DNA of 64,000 bases, from the NCBI RefSeq assembly GCF_001813295.1, contig NZ_KV812035.1, positions 98,206 through 162,205 on the forward strand, read 5' to 3'. Position numbers and translations under genes: made by a program. Below, in pieces: positions 34,744 through 44,913 of the stretch (positions within the stretch are counted from its first letter, which is position 1; every line of letters starts with the position of its first letter). This stretch comes from Streptococcus sp. HMSC072G04 (GTDB lineage Bacteria > Bacillota > Bacilli > Lactobacillales > Streptococcaceae). Under the pieces are notes generated by a model. It saw only the letters and a list, made by a program, of their open reading frames with translations, ran no database searches and was not told the origin of the DNA.

Positions 34744-35100
34744 CGATCAACCATTTTTAAATATTTGTTAATTTAATTTTTTATTTTACTTTAAAGATAT
34801 AACAACTTGAAACTCCAAAGCTTCCGGGACTTCCTCATTTTTTAATTGAAAATATATGTAAACACCTGTGAAAAAGTCCTTTATTTTCAAGGGTTTTCAC
34901 TCTGCTTTTTTTTTTTATAAATTTCACCGGAAGGCTTTTTGAGGGGGAGTATTTTTTTATACCAATAGATTAGATTTGAAGGTTAAAATAAAAAATTATG
35001 TAATAATTTCCCTGCCGGATCGGAAAAATTCAAAAAAACGACACTATTTACAGATATGTCCATTATCTAAATTTCTTCCTCTTTCTGTTCTGAAATAAAA
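34744..35100. other. AT-rich intergenic region upstream of the adhesin gene
   Basis: No supported gene. It holds a plus-strand terminator-like hairpin (GTGAAAA..CCTT / AAGG.TTTTCAC, 34868-34900) followed by eleven T at 34906-34916, with no plus-strand gene before it. It also holds an inverted pair CTTCCGG (near 34830) / CCGGAAG (near 34930). The region may carry regulator sites or a small RNA. Confidence 0.4.
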
Positions 35101-35111
35101 AGTCATGAAAA

Positions 35112-35138
35112 AGACCAAAGTCTCAAGGACCTTGGTCT
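35112..35138 (-). terminator. Terminator after glgP
   Basis: Arms AGACCAAaGTC / GGACcTTGGTCT with a TCAA loop and a minus-strand T run, 13 bases after the glgP stop. Confidence 0.9.
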
Positions 35139-35150
35139 AATATCGGGTGA

Positions 35151-37409
35151 TTAGTTTAAGTGCCAGATGTCTTCGTTGTACTGAGCGATCGTACGGTCAG
35201 ATGAGAAGAATCCTGCTTTCGCAATGTTAACGATGACTTGATCCAACCATGCATCACGGTCTTCGTAGTCAGCCAACATGCGTTCTTTGGTTACAATATA
35301 GTCTTCCAAATCAAGAAGAGTCATGAACCAGTCTTTGTTGATCAATTCATTGTGAAGACGAGTCAAACGTTCTTTGTCCCCAACTGCAAGAACGGCATCG
35401 CTGACGATGAAGTCTACCAATGGTTTGATGGCTTCACGTTCATAGAAGTCTGCTGATTTGTATGCTGATTTGGCATAAAGATCGATAACTGTTTCTGAAT
35501 CTTCACCGAAGATATAGATGTTGTCACGTCCAACCAATTCAGCGATTTCCACGTTGGCTCCATCTATAGTACCAAGTGTCAACGCACCATTCAACATGAA
35601 TTTCATGTTACCAGTACCTGAAGCTTCTTTCGAAGCAAGAGAGATTTGCTCAGAAATATCGCTAGCTGGGATCAAGTAGCTTGCAGCAGTTACGTTGTAG
35701 TTTTCTACCATAACAACTTGCAAGTGTGGAGCTACTGCTGGATCGTTTGCAATCACTTCAGACAAGCAAAGGATCAAGTGGATGATATCTTGTGCAATGG
35801 TGTAGGCAGGAGCTGCTTTACCACCAAAGAGAACAGTAATTGGACGAGCAGGGATATTTCCAGCTTTGATGTCCAAGTATTTGTGGATCACATACAAAGC
35901 GTTCATTTGTTGACGTTTGTATTCGTGAAGACGTTTGATTTGGGTATCAAAGATAGAATTTGGATTGATTTCCACACCTTGATGGTCTTTCAAGAAACGA
36001 GCCAATTTGCGTTTGTTGTGAGACTTGATGTTTTCCAATTTTGCTTTGACTGCATCTTTATCTTCATAAGAAAGAAGGTCTTCCAATTTAGATGCGTCAT
36101 GGTGCCAGTCACGTCCGAGGATATCATCCAAGTAGTGTGACAAGGTTGGGTTGGCATGCATGAGCCAACGACGGAAAGTAATACCGTTTGTTTTGTTGTT
36201 GAATTTTTCAGGGTAAATGTCGTAGAAGGCTTTCAACTCAGAATTCTTCAAGATTTCTGTGTGAAGTGCCGCTACCCCGTTTACGCTAAATCCATAGTGG
36301 ATATCCATGTGTGCCATGTGTACGCGATCATTCTCATCGATGATTTGAACAGCTGGATCTTTGTATTCAGCGCGAACACGGCGGTCCAATTCTTCAATGA
36401 TTGGAACCAAGTGAGGAACCACTTCTTGCAAGAAATCAAGTGGCCATTTTTCAAGGGCTTCTGCAAGGATGGTGTGGTTAGTGTAGGCCGTCATGCTACG
36501 AACGATAGAGATGGCTTCATCCATTCCAATACCACGTTCTGTCAAAAGACGGATCAATTCAGGGATGACCATTGATGGGTGAGTATCGTTGATTTGGACA
36601 ACAGCATAGTCAGCAAGGTCATGCAAGTTACTTCCTTTTTCGATGGCTTCGTCGATGATCAATTGTGCACCATTTGATACCATGAAGTATTGTTGGAAGA
36701 TACGGAGCAATTCCCCTTGACGGTTACTATCATCTGGGTACAAGAAGAGGGTCAGGTTGCGAGCGATATCTGTCTTGTCAAAGTTAATACCATCTTCAAT
36801 AATAGATGAATCAACTGAATCCAAGTCGAACAAACGCAAACGGTTCTTGGTATCAATCTTGTAACCAGGGACATCGATATCATAAAGGGTAGAAGTCAAT
36901 GTGAAATGTGCAAATGGCACTTTGTAGCTACGACTTGAACGAACGAGCCAGCTTTGGTCAGTCAACCATGCGTTTGGAATCGTTTCTTGTTGGTTGTTCT
37001 TAAATACTTGTTGGAACAAACCAAAGTGGTAGTTCAAACCGACCCCATCCCCTGTCAAACCAAGGCTTGAGATAGAGTCGATAAAGCAGGCTGCCAAACG
37101 TCCCAAACCACCGTTACCAAGTGATGGTTCCAATTCCACTTCTTCGACTTCGATCAAGTCTTTACCAGCATCTGACAATTCTTTTTTGACATCGTCGTAA
37201 AGACCCAAGTTGATCAAGTTGTTAGACAAGAGTTTACCGATCAAGAACTCAGCTGAGATGTAGTAAACTTTTTTCTTACCAGTATTTAATTTCTTTTGCG
37301 CGCTTGCTTGCTTGGTGTAATTTAGCAAGGCAATGTACAATTCTTCATTTGAACATTCAGCAATTGTTTTTTGATGATGATCAATCACATATTTTTGTAA
37401 TGATTCCAT
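35151..37409 (-). CDS. glgP: Glycogen/maltodextrin phosphorylase
   Basis: A 752-residue GT35 phosphorylase (also called MalP) that releases glucose-1-phosphate from alpha-1,4-glucans. The pyridoxal-phosphate lysine is in [18 protein letters not shown]. The N-terminal [24 protein letters not shown] and NDTHPSM strings are hallmarks. It is shorter than animal enzymes, as usual for the maltodextrin type. It follows malQ by 45 bases and is transcribed from the malQ promoter, divergently from malX. Confidence 0.97.
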   Translation of the reverse strand: MESLQKYVIDHHQKTIAECSNEELYIALLNYTKQASAQKKLNTGKKKVYYISAEFLIGKLLSNNLINLGLYDDVKKELSDAGKDLIEVEEVELEPSLGNGGLGRLAACFIDSISSLGLTGDGVGLNYHFGLFQQVFKNNQQETIPNAWLTDQSWLVRSSRSYKVPFAHFTLTSTLYDIDVPGYKIDTKNRLRLFDLDSVDSSIIEDGINFDKTDIARNLTLFLYPDDSNRQGELLRIFQQYFMVSNGAQLIIDEAIEKGSNLHDLADYAVVQINDTHPSMVIPELIRLLTERGIGMDEAISIVRSMTAYTNHTILAEALEKWPLDFLQEVVPHLVPIIEELDRRVRAEYKDPAVQIIDENDRVHMAHMDIHYGFSVNGVAALHTEILKNSELKAFYDIYPEKFNNKTNGITFRRWLMHANPTLSHYLDDILGRDWHHDASKLEDLLSYEDKDAVKAKLENIKSHNKRKLARFLKDHQGVEINPNSIFDTQIKRLHEYKRQQMNALYVIHKYLDIKAGNIPARPITVLFGGKAAPAYTIAQDIIHLILCLSEVIANDPAVAPHLQVVMVENYNVTAASYLIPASDISEQISLASKEASGTGNMKFMLNGALTLGTIDGANVEIAELVGRDNIYIFGEDSETVIDLYAKSAYKSADFYEREAIKPLVDFIVSDAVLAVGDKERLTRLHNELINKDWFMTLLDLEDYIVTKERMLADYEDRDAWLDQVIVNIAKAGFFSSDRTIAQYNEDIWHLN

Positions 37410-37454
37410 GTTGAGAGTCTCCTTTATTTCAACAATTTTTAATAGGGGGAAAGA

Positions 37455-38984
37455 TTATTTTTCTGCTTTCTTAACTTCTTTTTTCAAGTCTTTGTTTTCA
37501 CGACGATAAATCGTTGTGAAATCAAGCAATTCTTGCTCGACAGCTGGAGTCAATTGATCCGCTGTCATCCGCCATGACCAGTTACCACCGAGAGTAGATG
37601 GGAAGTTCATCCGAGCTGAGCCATCTAACTCAAGCAAGTCTTGCATCGTAGCAATCGCCATGAAGCTGACGGAAGCAAAGACTGTGCGAAGCATAGCATG
37701 TGGTACAGATTCGTACTCTTTCCGGTTGGTATAACGAGCAAGGTACTCGCGAGTTGGATCGTCGATTTCATTGCGGTACCATCCAAGAACTGTGTTGTTA
37801 TCATGTGTTCCAGTGTACATCACAGAGTTGTTTGGTGCCAAGTGAGGGCTATCGATACTTTCATCGTCAGGATTGAAGGCAAATTGAAGAATCTTCATTC
37901 CTGGGAAGCCAGTACGTTCGCGAAGCTCAATGACTTCATCCGTCATAAAGCCAAGATCCTCTGCGATGATGTTCAAATCACCGAGTTCTTCCTTCACTGC
38001 TGCAAAGAGTTTGTAGCCAGGACCTTTGACCCATTTACCAGGTGCTGCAGTTTCAGAACCAGCTGGGATTTCCCAGTATGATTCGAAACCACGGAAGTGG
38101 TCGATCCGAACGATGTCGTAGATCTTGAAGCTTTCACGCAAGCGTTCAATCCACCATTGGTAGCCATCTTTGTCCATTGCTTCCCAGTCATAGATTGGGT
38201 TCCCCCAAAGTTGACCAGTTGCTGAGAACTCATCTGGCGGGCATCCTGCAATGCAAGTTGCCTTCCCGTTTTCATCTGTTTTGAAGAGATGAGGATTAGC
38301 CCACATGTCGCTTGAATCTTCCGCTACATAAATTGGCATATCTCCCACAATTTCAATGTGGTGGTCGTTGGCATAAGCTTTCAAGGCCAACCATTGTTGG
38401 AAGAAGAAGAATTGAGTCACACGATGGTAAGTCAATTTATCTGCCAATTCTTCACGGTAGTTAGCCAAAGCTTTTGGCTCACGCGCACGAATAGCTGCAT
38501 CTGGCCATTCTGTCCAAGCTTTCAAATCAAAGTGTTCTTTAATAGCCATGTATTCTGCGAAGAGCTCCAACCAAGAAGCATTGGCTTCACAAAATTCTTG
38601 GAATTCTTTTTGATCACTTGATTTTAAGAAATTGGCAACTGCTTTTTCAAGCAAGGGACGACGTTGTTCGAAAACCTTTGCATAATCCACTTGAGTAGGA
38701 TCTTGACCAAAGTCCACTCCTTTAAGGTCTGCTTCTGTCAACAAACCTTGCTCGGTCAAAAGATCGAAATCAATAAAATGAGTGTTCCCAGCAAAAGCTG
38801 AGAAAGATTGGTATGGAGAATCTCCATAACTAGTTGTACCAAGCGGCAAGATTTGCCAGTAACGTTGCTTGGTCCGAACGAGGAAATCAACAAAATCATA
38901 TGCTGATTGTCCGAATGATCCGATTCCGTATTGTCCAGGAAGGGAAGAAATGTGCATCAAAACACCACTTTGACGTTTTTTCAT
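37455..38984 (-). CDS. malQ: 4-alpha-glucanotransferase (amylomaltase)
   Basis: A 509-residue GH77 enzyme that transfers glucan chains between maltodextrins, releasing glucose and making substrates for GlgP. Conserved parts are SSLPGQYGIGSFG, the nucleophile Asp in VRIDHFRGF, the acid/base Glu in IIAEDLG, and MYTGTHDNNT. There is no signal peptide, so it is cytoplasmic. It is the first gene of malQ-glgP. The MalR/cre-type operator sits at its transcription start. Confidence 0.97.
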   Translation of the reverse strand: MKKRQSGVLMHISSLPGQYGIGSFGQSAYDFVDFLVRTKQRYWQILPLGTTSYGDSPYQSFSAFAGNTHFIDFDLLTEQGLLTEADLKGVDFGQDPTQVDYAKVFEQRRPLLEKAVANFLKSSDQKEFQEFCEANASWLELFAEYMAIKEHFDLKAWTEWPDAAIRAREPKALANYREELADKLTYHRVTQFFFFQQWLALKAYANDHHIEIVGDMPIYVAEDSSDMWANPHLFKTDENGKATCIAGCPPDEFSATGQLWGNPIYDWEAMDKDGYQWWIERLRESFKIYDIVRIDHFRGFESYWEIPAGSETAAPGKWVKGPGYKLFAAVKEELGDLNIIAEDLGFMTDEVIELRERTGFPGMKILQFAFNPDDESIDSPHLAPNNSVMYTGTHDNNTVLGWYRNEIDDPTREYLARYTNRKEYESVPHAMLRTVFASVSFMAIATMQDLLELDGSARMNFPSTLGGNWSWRMTADQLTPAVEQELLDFTTIYRRENKDLKKEVKKAEK

Positions 38985-39123
38985 GGGTTACCACCTCTTT
39001 TTATTTCTTTGAAGCCTGCGATTCGGTGCACGGCATGGGTATCGTTGCAGAGTCGTATCCAGCTCTCAAGCGGCTCTACTCTTTGTTAAAATCGAACAGG
39101 CGCAACTCAGTTTACGCAATTTT

Positions 39124-39177
39124 TGCGAAAACGTTTGCGTACCATGTCATTATAAACTTTTTCCATATTTTCTGCAA
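39124..39177 (-). promoter_or_regulatory. malQ promoter and MalR/CcpA-type operator
   Basis: The minus strand shows -35 TTGCAG (39172-39177), a 17-bp spacer and -10 TATAAT (39149-39154). Just downstream is the near-palindrome TGCGAAAACGTTTGCGTA (39124-39141) centred on AACGTT, overlapping the expected start of transcription. This is the right place and sequence for repression by LacI-family MalR. Confidence 0.8.
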
Positions 39178-39324
39178 GGGGTTTCTTAAAAAACTTTTTA
39201 TCTTTTTTTAAAAAGCCCCGTATCTCTAGTTTAGTATTTATTATTAGCAATGTCAATGAATTAGCGGTTTTTATAGAAGAAAGTTCGGAATTGAAATATT
39301 TTTTAAAAAATTTTTTAAAATCAC

Positions 39325-39379
39325 TTGCAAACGTTTTCGCCTTGTGATATACTTAAGTCGTTTTAGGAAAACGTTTGTC
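39325..39379 (+). promoter_or_regulatory. malX promoter with two MalR/CcpA-type operators
   Basis: -35 TTGCAA (39325-39330), 17-bp spacer, -10 TATACT (39348-39353) with an upstream TGA. Operator 1, TTGCAAACGTTTTCGCC (39325-39341), covers the -35 and spacer and is also a near-match to the CcpA cre consensus. Operator 2, GGAAAACGTTTGTC (39366-39379), lies in the leader. Together with the malQ site this gives three AACGTT-centred sites across the divergent region. Confidence 0.8.
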
Positions 39380-39430
39380 TAAAGCGGTTTCTAATTATTA
39401 TCTTTTTTTATTCTTTAGGAGGAATAAATC

Positions 39431-40687
39431 ATGAAACGTACAATTTTACGTAGTGCTGCTGTACTTGGTACAGTTGGTTTTGCCGGCTTCTTACTTGCTG
39501 CTTGTAGCAATAGCTCTTCAGGTTCTTCTGAAGCAAGTAAAGAAATCAACGTCTATGTAGACAAAGGCTACAAATCTTATGTTGAAGAAGCTGCAAAAGC
39601 TTTTGAAAAAGAAAATGGCGTAAAAGTTAAAATCAAAACTGGTGATGCCCTTGGTGGATTGGATAACCTTTCTCTTGATAACCAATCTAAAAAAGCTCCA
39701 GACGTTATGATGGCACCATACGACCGTGTAGGTGGTCTTGGTAACGATGGTCAATTGGCTGAAGTGACATTAAACAAAGATAGCCACACAGACAAAACAA
39801 CTGAAGCTCTTGTAACAAACGGTGGTAAAGTTTACGGTGCACCTGCTGTCATCGAAACTTTGGTTCTCTACTATAATAAAGATCTTGTAAGTGAAGCTCC
39901 AAAAACATTTGGTGACCTTGACAATCTTGCAAAAGATAGCAAATACGACTTTGCTAGCGAACCTGGTAAAACAACTGCCTTCTTAGCTGACTGGACAAAC
40001 TTCTACTATGCTTACGGTTTGCTTTCAGGTAATGGTGGTTATGTATTTGGTAAAGATGGTACAGATCCTAAAGATATTGGATTGAACAACCAAGGTTCTG
40101 TAGACGGTATCGAATATGCGAAAACTTGGTATGCTAAATGGCCAAAAGGTATGCAAGATACAAAAGCTGCTGCTAACTTCATCCAAACACAATTCCAAGA
40201 AGGTAAGACAGCTGCTATCATCGACGGTCCTTGGAAAGCTGCTTCATTGAAAGAAGCTAAAGTAAACTACGGTGTCGCAACTATTCCAACTCTTCCAAAC
40301 GGAAAACAATATTCTGCCTTTGGTGGTGGTAAAGCTTGGGTTATCCCTGCAGGTGCGAAAAACCTTGATGGTGCTCAAAAATTCATTGACTTCTTGACAA
40401 GTACTGACCAACAAAAAGCTTTGTTTGACAAGACAAATGAAGTTCCTGCTAACACAGAAGCTCGTAAATATGCGGTTAGCAAAAACGATGAATTGACAAC
40501 TGCCGTTGTTGATCAATTCAAGAACGCTCAACCAATGCCAAACATCTCAGAAATGAGTGCTGTTTGGGATCCAGCTGCTACTATGTTTTTCGATGCTGTA
40601 AGTGGTAAAAAATCTGCAAAAGCTGCTGCTGACGATGCAGTGAAATTGATTAAAGAAACCATCGAACAAAAATTCGGTAGCAAATAA
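39431..40687 (+). CDS. malX: Maltodextrin-binding lipoprotein MalX
   Basis: A 418-residue substrate-binding lipoprotein of the maltodextrin ABC transporter. The signal ends in the lipobox LLAAC at Cys25, followed by a Ser-rich linker and a MalE-type two-lobed domain (INVYVDKGYKSYVEEAAKAF; VMMAPYDRVG; GPWKAASLKEAKVNYGVATIP). It captures maltodextrins outside the membrane and delivers them to MalC/MalD. The ATPase is not encoded here. Streptococcal mal systems share MsmK from elsewhere. A hairpin after the gene may favour a stable malX message. Confidence 0.97.
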   Translation: MKRTILRSAAVLGTVGFAGFLLAACSNSSSGSSEASKEINVYVDKGYKSYVEEAAKAFEKENGVKVKIKTGDALGGLDNLSLDNQSKKAPDVMMAPYDRVGGLGNDGQLAEVTLNKDSHTDKTTEALVTNGGKVYGAPAVIETLVLYYNKDLVSEAPKTFGDLDNLAKDSKYDFASEPGKTTAFLADWTNFYYAYGLLSGNGGYVFGKDGTDPKDIGLNNQGSVDGIEYAKTWYAKWPKGMQDTKAAANFIQTQFQEGKTAAIIDGPWKAASLKEAKVNYGVATIPTLPNGKQYSAFGGGKAWVIPAGAKNLDGAQKFIDFLTSTDQQKALFDKTNEVPANTEARKYAVSKNDELTTAVVDQFKNAQPMPNISEMSAVWDPAATMFFDAVSGKKSAKAAADDAVKLIKETIEQKFGSK

Positions 40688-40706
40688 GACAGTTTTTAGG
40701 TTTGAG

Positions 40707-40738
40707 TAAGAGGTTGGAGACAAGGTCCCAACCTCTTA
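40707..40738 (+). terminator. Hairpin between malX and malC
   Basis: Arms AAGAGGTTGG / CCAACCTCTT (10 bp, plus a flanking T-A pair), with no T run after it. It likely protects or attenuates the message so that MalX is made in excess over MalC/MalD, as known for binding proteins. Confidence 0.65.
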
Positions 40739-40814
40739 TGTTCAATTTTCAAGCATAGCTTACTGTCTGACTTGTCTTCTTGCTCTCTAGCAAGGACATT
40801 ATAAGGAGATTTGA

Positions 40815-42110
40815 ATGACTACAGAACAAAACCCTAAAAAGGCTATGTGGCTCTCTTTGATCCCGGGTCTTGGGCAAATTTATAACAAACAAAAAACCAA
40901 AGGCTATATTTTTCTTGCCGTAACCGTTCTCTTTCTCGTTTACTTCATTGGAATCGGAGCTGGAGAATTAGCGAAATTGGTCACACTTGGAACAGTCCGT
41001 GGACAAGATAATTCCCTCTTTATCTTGATTCGTGGTGCCTTCCACTTGATCATTACCATTGTTTACTTCCTATTTTATGCCTTAAATATTAAGGATGCAG
41101 GAACTGTTGCAAAACGCATTAACAATGGTATTGCCGTTCCAAAAACTGGAAAAGAAATGGTTCATGCGATCTATGAAAATGGATTCCCTTATCTTTTGAT
41201 TATCCCTTCTTATATCGCTATGACCTTTGCGATTATCTTCCCAGTTTTGGTAACTTTGATGATCGCCTTTACAAACTACGATTTCAAACATACTGCTCCA
41301 ACAACCTTGCTTGATTGGATCGGGTTCCAAAACTTCACTAATATGTGGACCTTGAGCACCTTCCGCTCAGCCTTTACATCTGTTCTTGGCTGGACCTTGA
41401 TTTGGGCTCTCGCAGCTTCTACTCTTCAAATCGTTCTTGGTATCTTGACTGCTATTGTTGCGAACCAACCATTTGTAAAAGGAAAACGGATCTTTGGGGT
41501 TATCTTCTTGCTCCCATGGGCTGTTCCAGCCTTCATCACTATCCTAACTTTCTCAAATATGTTTAACGATAGTGTCGGTGCCATCAATGCACAAGTTATC
41601 CCGTTGTTTGCGAAGATCTTCCCATTCTTAGATGGCGTCTTGATCCCTTGGAAAACAGATCCTACTTGGACAAAAATCGCTTTGATTATGATGCAAGGTT
41701 GGCTCGGCTTCCCTTACATCTATGTCTTGACTTTAGGGATTCTTCAATCAATTCCAAACGATCTTTACGAAGCTGCTTATATTGATGGTGCCAACGGTTG
41801 GCAAAAATTCCGTAGCATCACTTTCCCAATGATTATGGCGGTTGCAGCTCCAACTTTGATCAGTCAATACACCTTCAACTTCAACAACTTCTCCATCATT
41901 TACTTGTTTAACGATGGGGGACCTGGTTCTGTCGGAGGAAATGCCGGATCTACAGATATCTTGATCTCTTGGATCTACAAGTTGACAACCAATACTTCTC
42001 CTCAATATTCAATGGCCGCAGCGGTAACCTTGATTATCTCTGTGATTGTGATCTCAATCTCTATGATTGCCTTCAAGAAACTACATGCATTTGATATGGA
42101 GGATGTATAA
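40815..42110 (+). CDS. malC: Maltodextrin ABC transporter permease MalC (MalF type)
   Basis: A 431-residue permease with a cytoplasmic N-terminus, eight or so membrane helices and the EAA loop [21 protein letters not shown] that docks the ATPase. The N-terminal GLGQIYNKQ plus two extra helices before the permease core are typical for MalF/MalC. Its gene is followed directly by malD, whose ribosome site GGAGG lies inside the malC end. Confidence 0.96.
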   Translation: MTTEQNPKKAMWLSLIPGLGQIYNKQKTKGYIFLAVTVLFLVYFIGIGAGELAKLVTLGTVRGQDNSLFILIRGAFHLIITIVYFLFYALNIKDAGTVAKRINNGIAVPKTGKEMVHAIYENGFPYLLIIPSYIAMTFAIIFPVLVTLMIAFTNYDFKHTAPTTLLDWIGFQNFTNMWTLSTFRSAFTSVLGWTLIWALAASTLQIVLGILTAIVANQPFVKGKRIFGVIFLLPWAVPAFITILTFSNMFNDSVGAINAQVIPLFAKIFPFLDGVLIPWKTDPTWTKIALIMMQGWLGFPYIYVLTLGILQSIPNDLYEAAYIDGANGWQKFRSITFPMIMAVAAPTLISQYTFNFNNFSIIYLFNDGGPGSVGGNAGSTDILISWIYKLTTNTSPQYSMAAAVTLIISVIVISISMIAFKKLHAFDMEDV

Positions 42111-42111
42111 A

Positions 42112-42954
42112 ATGAAAAATTCTGTTCAATTTAAACGCCGCCTCAATCATTTCTTGACTTACCTGTACATGGTGGTTCTTTCAATCGTTATCATTTATCC
42201 ATTGTTGATTACGGTTCTATCAGCCTTCAAATCAGGGAATGTCAGTGCCTTTACACTTGATTTTAGTGGCAATCTTAATTTTGATAACTTCTCAAAACTT
42301 TTCTCTGAAACTCCTTATGGCACTTGGTATATGAATACCTTGGTTATCGCCATTATCACCATGATTGTGCAAACAAGTATTGTTACCTTCGCAGGTTACG
42401 CATACAGCCGTTACAATTTCTTGGCGCGTAAACAAAGTTTGGTCTTCTTCTTGATCATTCAAATGGTCCCAACTATGGCAGCCCTCACAGCCTTCTTCGT
42501 TATGGCTTTGATGCTGAATGCCTTGAACCAACCTTGGTTCTTGATCTTCCTTTATGTTGGTGGTGGTATTCCAATGAATGCTTGGTTGATGAAGGGTTAC
42601 TTCGATACCGTTCCAATCTCACTTGATGAGTCTGCTAAATTGGATGGTGCAGGACACTTCCGTCGCTTCTGGCAAATCGTCCTTCCACTGGTTCGTCCAA
42701 TGATTGCCGTTCAAGCACTTTGGGCTTTCATGGGACCTTTCGGAGACTATATCTTGTCTAAATTCTTGCTTCGTGATGAAGTAAATTATACGGTAGCCGT
42801 TGGTCTTCAAACCTTTATCAGTGACCAAAAAAATCAAAAGATCGCCTTCTTTGCAGCCGGTGCCATTTTGATCGCGGTTCCAATCTGTATTCTATTCTTC
42901 TTCCTACAAAAGAACTTTGTTTCAGGCTTGACAGCTGGTGGGGATAAAGGATAA
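42112..42954 (+). CDS. malD: Maltodextrin ABC transporter permease MalD (MalG type)
   Basis: A 280-residue permease with six helices and the EAA-type loop ([21 protein letters not shown]). The ATG at 42112, one base after the malC stop, is preceded by GGAGG. Frames starting further upstream overlap malC without need. It forms the membrane channel with MalC. Confidence 0.96.
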   Translation: MKNSVQFKRRLNHFLTYLYMVVLSIVIIYPLLITVLSAFKSGNVSAFTLDFSGNLNFDNFSKLFSETPYGTWYMNTLVIAIITMIVQTSIVTFAGYAYSRYNFLARKQSLVFFLIIQMVPTMAALTAFFVMALMLNALNQPWFLIFLYVGGGIPMNAWLMKGYFDTVPISLDESAKLDGAGHFRRFWQIVLPLVRPMIAVQALWAFMGPFGDYILSKFLLRDEVNYTVAVGLQTFISDQKNQKIAFFAAGAILIAVPICILFFFLQKNFVSGLTAGGDKG

Positions 42955-42992
42955 AATAGAACCTTATTTCAAACGCATTTTATTTTTAAGTT

Positions 42993-43024
42993 AAGGGTAG
43001 TATGGTGAATGCTTTACTACCCTT
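42993..43024 (+). terminator. Hairpin between malD and malA
   Basis: Arms AAGGGTAGTA / TACTACCCTT with a 12-base loop, flanked by AT-rich sequence that extends the pairing but without a clear T run. It probably reduces read-through from the transporter genes into malA-malR. Confidence 0.6.
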
Positions 43025-43097
43025 CGTTAAGAATAAAATCAATCAAAGAGACTCCTCTTTGCATCTCTGATTCTCTTATGTTTAGAAAGGTCATCTC

Positions 43098-43910
43098 ATG
43101 CCCTATCCTTTTAATTATTTTGCAAGTATCTTCAATTTCCGCTCTTCTTTTGCAAACCGCAAAAAGCTGAGTTGGTTCCAAATGATTTTTACTTCTTTCT
43201 TTCTGATTTCTGTCACACTATTACCAGTGGCTCTTCAAAATGCTCAACTCAAAACCTATCCTTTAACAACCTTTGTCAGCGATGTGTTTGATCCTTTATC
43301 AAATGACGTCATGAAAGATATTCAAGAACACGTCGTGATCAAAGACCAAGAGCTCACCTATACAGGAACCAACCCTGTACACAAGACTTCAAAAGGGCAG
43401 GTTGTCTTAGGCCAAGAAGCAAAGGCGAGCGAGAGCAAGGAGTTAACACTCCATTTTGATCGCAAACAGTTGATCATTTCAAAAGAAAATAAAGAACTCG
43501 CTACCGTCTCATACCAGGCTATCAATCAAGAGAGTCTCCGGGATAAAAAAAGCTTCACTCAAGCTATCTCTAGCGATTGGTTCCGTGAAAACCGACTCCC
43601 TGTCAGTCTCTTTCTCGTGATTTTCTCTGGCTTCTTATCGACAGTCAATTATTTGATTCTCATCGTAGGGGCATCTTTCTTCCTCTACTTGACACGAAAA
43701 TCTCGACTCTTTTCACTACAAACTTTCAAGGAATGTTTCAATTGTATTCTGAATTGCTTGGGACTCCCTATTTTACTAAGTGTCCTCATCAGTTTACTAT
43801 TCCATCAAGTATTTACTACGACGATCATGATCCAAAATGTCTTATTTGTACTCTATCTTGCTATGGTATTTTATAAGACCCACTTCCGTGATCCAGACTA
43901 TCACCGCTAG
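43098..43910 (+). CDS. malA: MalA, DUF1189 membrane protein of the maltodextrin operon
   Basis: A 270-residue protein with an N-terminal membrane helix (about 28-46), an extracellular domain of about 130 residues and three or four C-terminal helices. It matches the DUF1189 family, known as MalA in pneumococcus, whose biochemical role is not settled. It starts after GAAAGG and precedes malR by 11 bases. Confidence 0.88.
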   Translation: MPYPFNYFASIFNFRSSFANRKKLSWFQMIFTSFFLISVTLLPVALQNAQLKTYPLTTFVSDVFDPLSNDVMKDIQEHVVIKDQELTYTGTNPVHKTSKGQVVLGQEAKASESKELTLHFDRKQLIISKENKELATVSYQAINQESLRDKKSFTQAISSDWFRENRLPVSLFLVIFSGFLSTVNYLILIVGASFFLYLTRKSRLFSLQTFKECFNCILNCLGLPILLSVLISLLFHQVFTTTIMIQNVLFVLYLAMVFYKTHFRDPDYHR

Positions 43911-43921
43911 GAGGTTTTCTC

Positions 43922-44905
43922 ATGCGTGTTACCATCAAAGATGTGGCAAAACTCGCTGGCGTCGCGCCTTCAACTGTCACGCGCGTCATCCAAAATAAAT
44001 CCACGATTAGTGATGAAACAAAAAAACGAGTCCGTGAGGCCATGGTCGAGTTGGATTACCATCCCAACCTTAATGCTCGCAGTCTTGTCAGCCAATCTAG
44101 TCAAGTCATTGCTTTAGTTCTTCCAATCGATAGTGACGTCTTCTACCAGAATCCTTTCTTCCCAACTGTTTTAAGAGGGATCACCCAGATCGCCTCAGAC
44201 AATGATTATGCCATCCAAATCTGTACGGGGCAAAATGAAGAACGGCGGCTCGACAACCTCAAGCAACTCATCTACGGAAACCGTGTAGATGGTTTGATTT
44301 TCCTATATTCTAGCCCGAATGATCCCCTCGTTGACTTTGCGATCAAAGACAAGTTCCCCTTCCTTATCCTCGGAAAGGCAGCTTCTCCTTTTGTTTCGCT
44401 AGTGGATAATGATAATATCAAGGCTGCATTTGATGCGACAGAATATTTCATTCAACAAAACTACCGAAAAATTGCTTTTATCGGGGGAAACAAAGAGCTG
44501 TCTGTGTCTCAAGACCGCTATGAAGGTTATAAAGAAGCCCTCCAAAAAGCAGGGATTCCTCTCGATGAAAAACTGGTTCATTTTTCATTTGGTTTTATGT
44601 TAGAAGACAATTCTTATCAATTGATGGAGAGTCTTCCCCTAACAGAACTAGATGCCATCATGACAACCGATATTCTCGTTGCTGAAGGGGTGCGCCAATA
44701 CTTATTAGAACACCAGCTGACAATCCCTATCATTTCTTTTGATTCGATCAAGCCACGACTCGATATTGAAGCCTATATTGACATCAATGCGGTGGAACTA
44801 GGACGTGAGTCTGTTCGGACAATTCTTCAAATTATCAAGGATCACAAAGAAGGAAAAACTGTTTGCTACCGTCAATTGATTGACCATACCATTACGAAAC
44901 TTTAG
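43922..44905 (+). CDS. malR: LacI-family maltose operon repressor MalR
   Basis: A 327-residue repressor: N-terminal helix-turn-helix (TIKDVAKLAGVAPSTVTRVI), hinge, and a periplasmic-binding-protein-like sensor domain (SQVIALVLPIDSD; RVDGLIFLYSS; TTDILVAEGV). It binds AACGTT-centred operators before malQ and malX and is released by maltodextrin. AGGAGG precedes the ATG. Confidence 0.95.
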   Translation: MRVTIKDVAKLAGVAPSTVTRVIQNKSTISDETKKRVREAMVELDYHPNLNARSLVSQSSQVIALVLPIDSDVFYQNPFFPTVLRGITQIASDNDYAIQICTGQNEERRLDNLKQLIYGNRVDGLIFLYSSPNDPLVDFAIKDKFPFLILGKAASPFVSLVDNDNIKAAFDATEYFIQQNYRKIAFIGGNKELSVSQDRYEGYKEALQKAGIPLDEKLVHFSFGFMLEDNSYQLMESLPLTELDAIMTTDILVAEGVRQYLLEHQLTIPIISFDSIKPRLDIEAYIDINAVELGRESVRTILQIIKDHKEGKTVCYRQLIDHTITKL

Positions 44906-44913
44906 GAGTCTTT

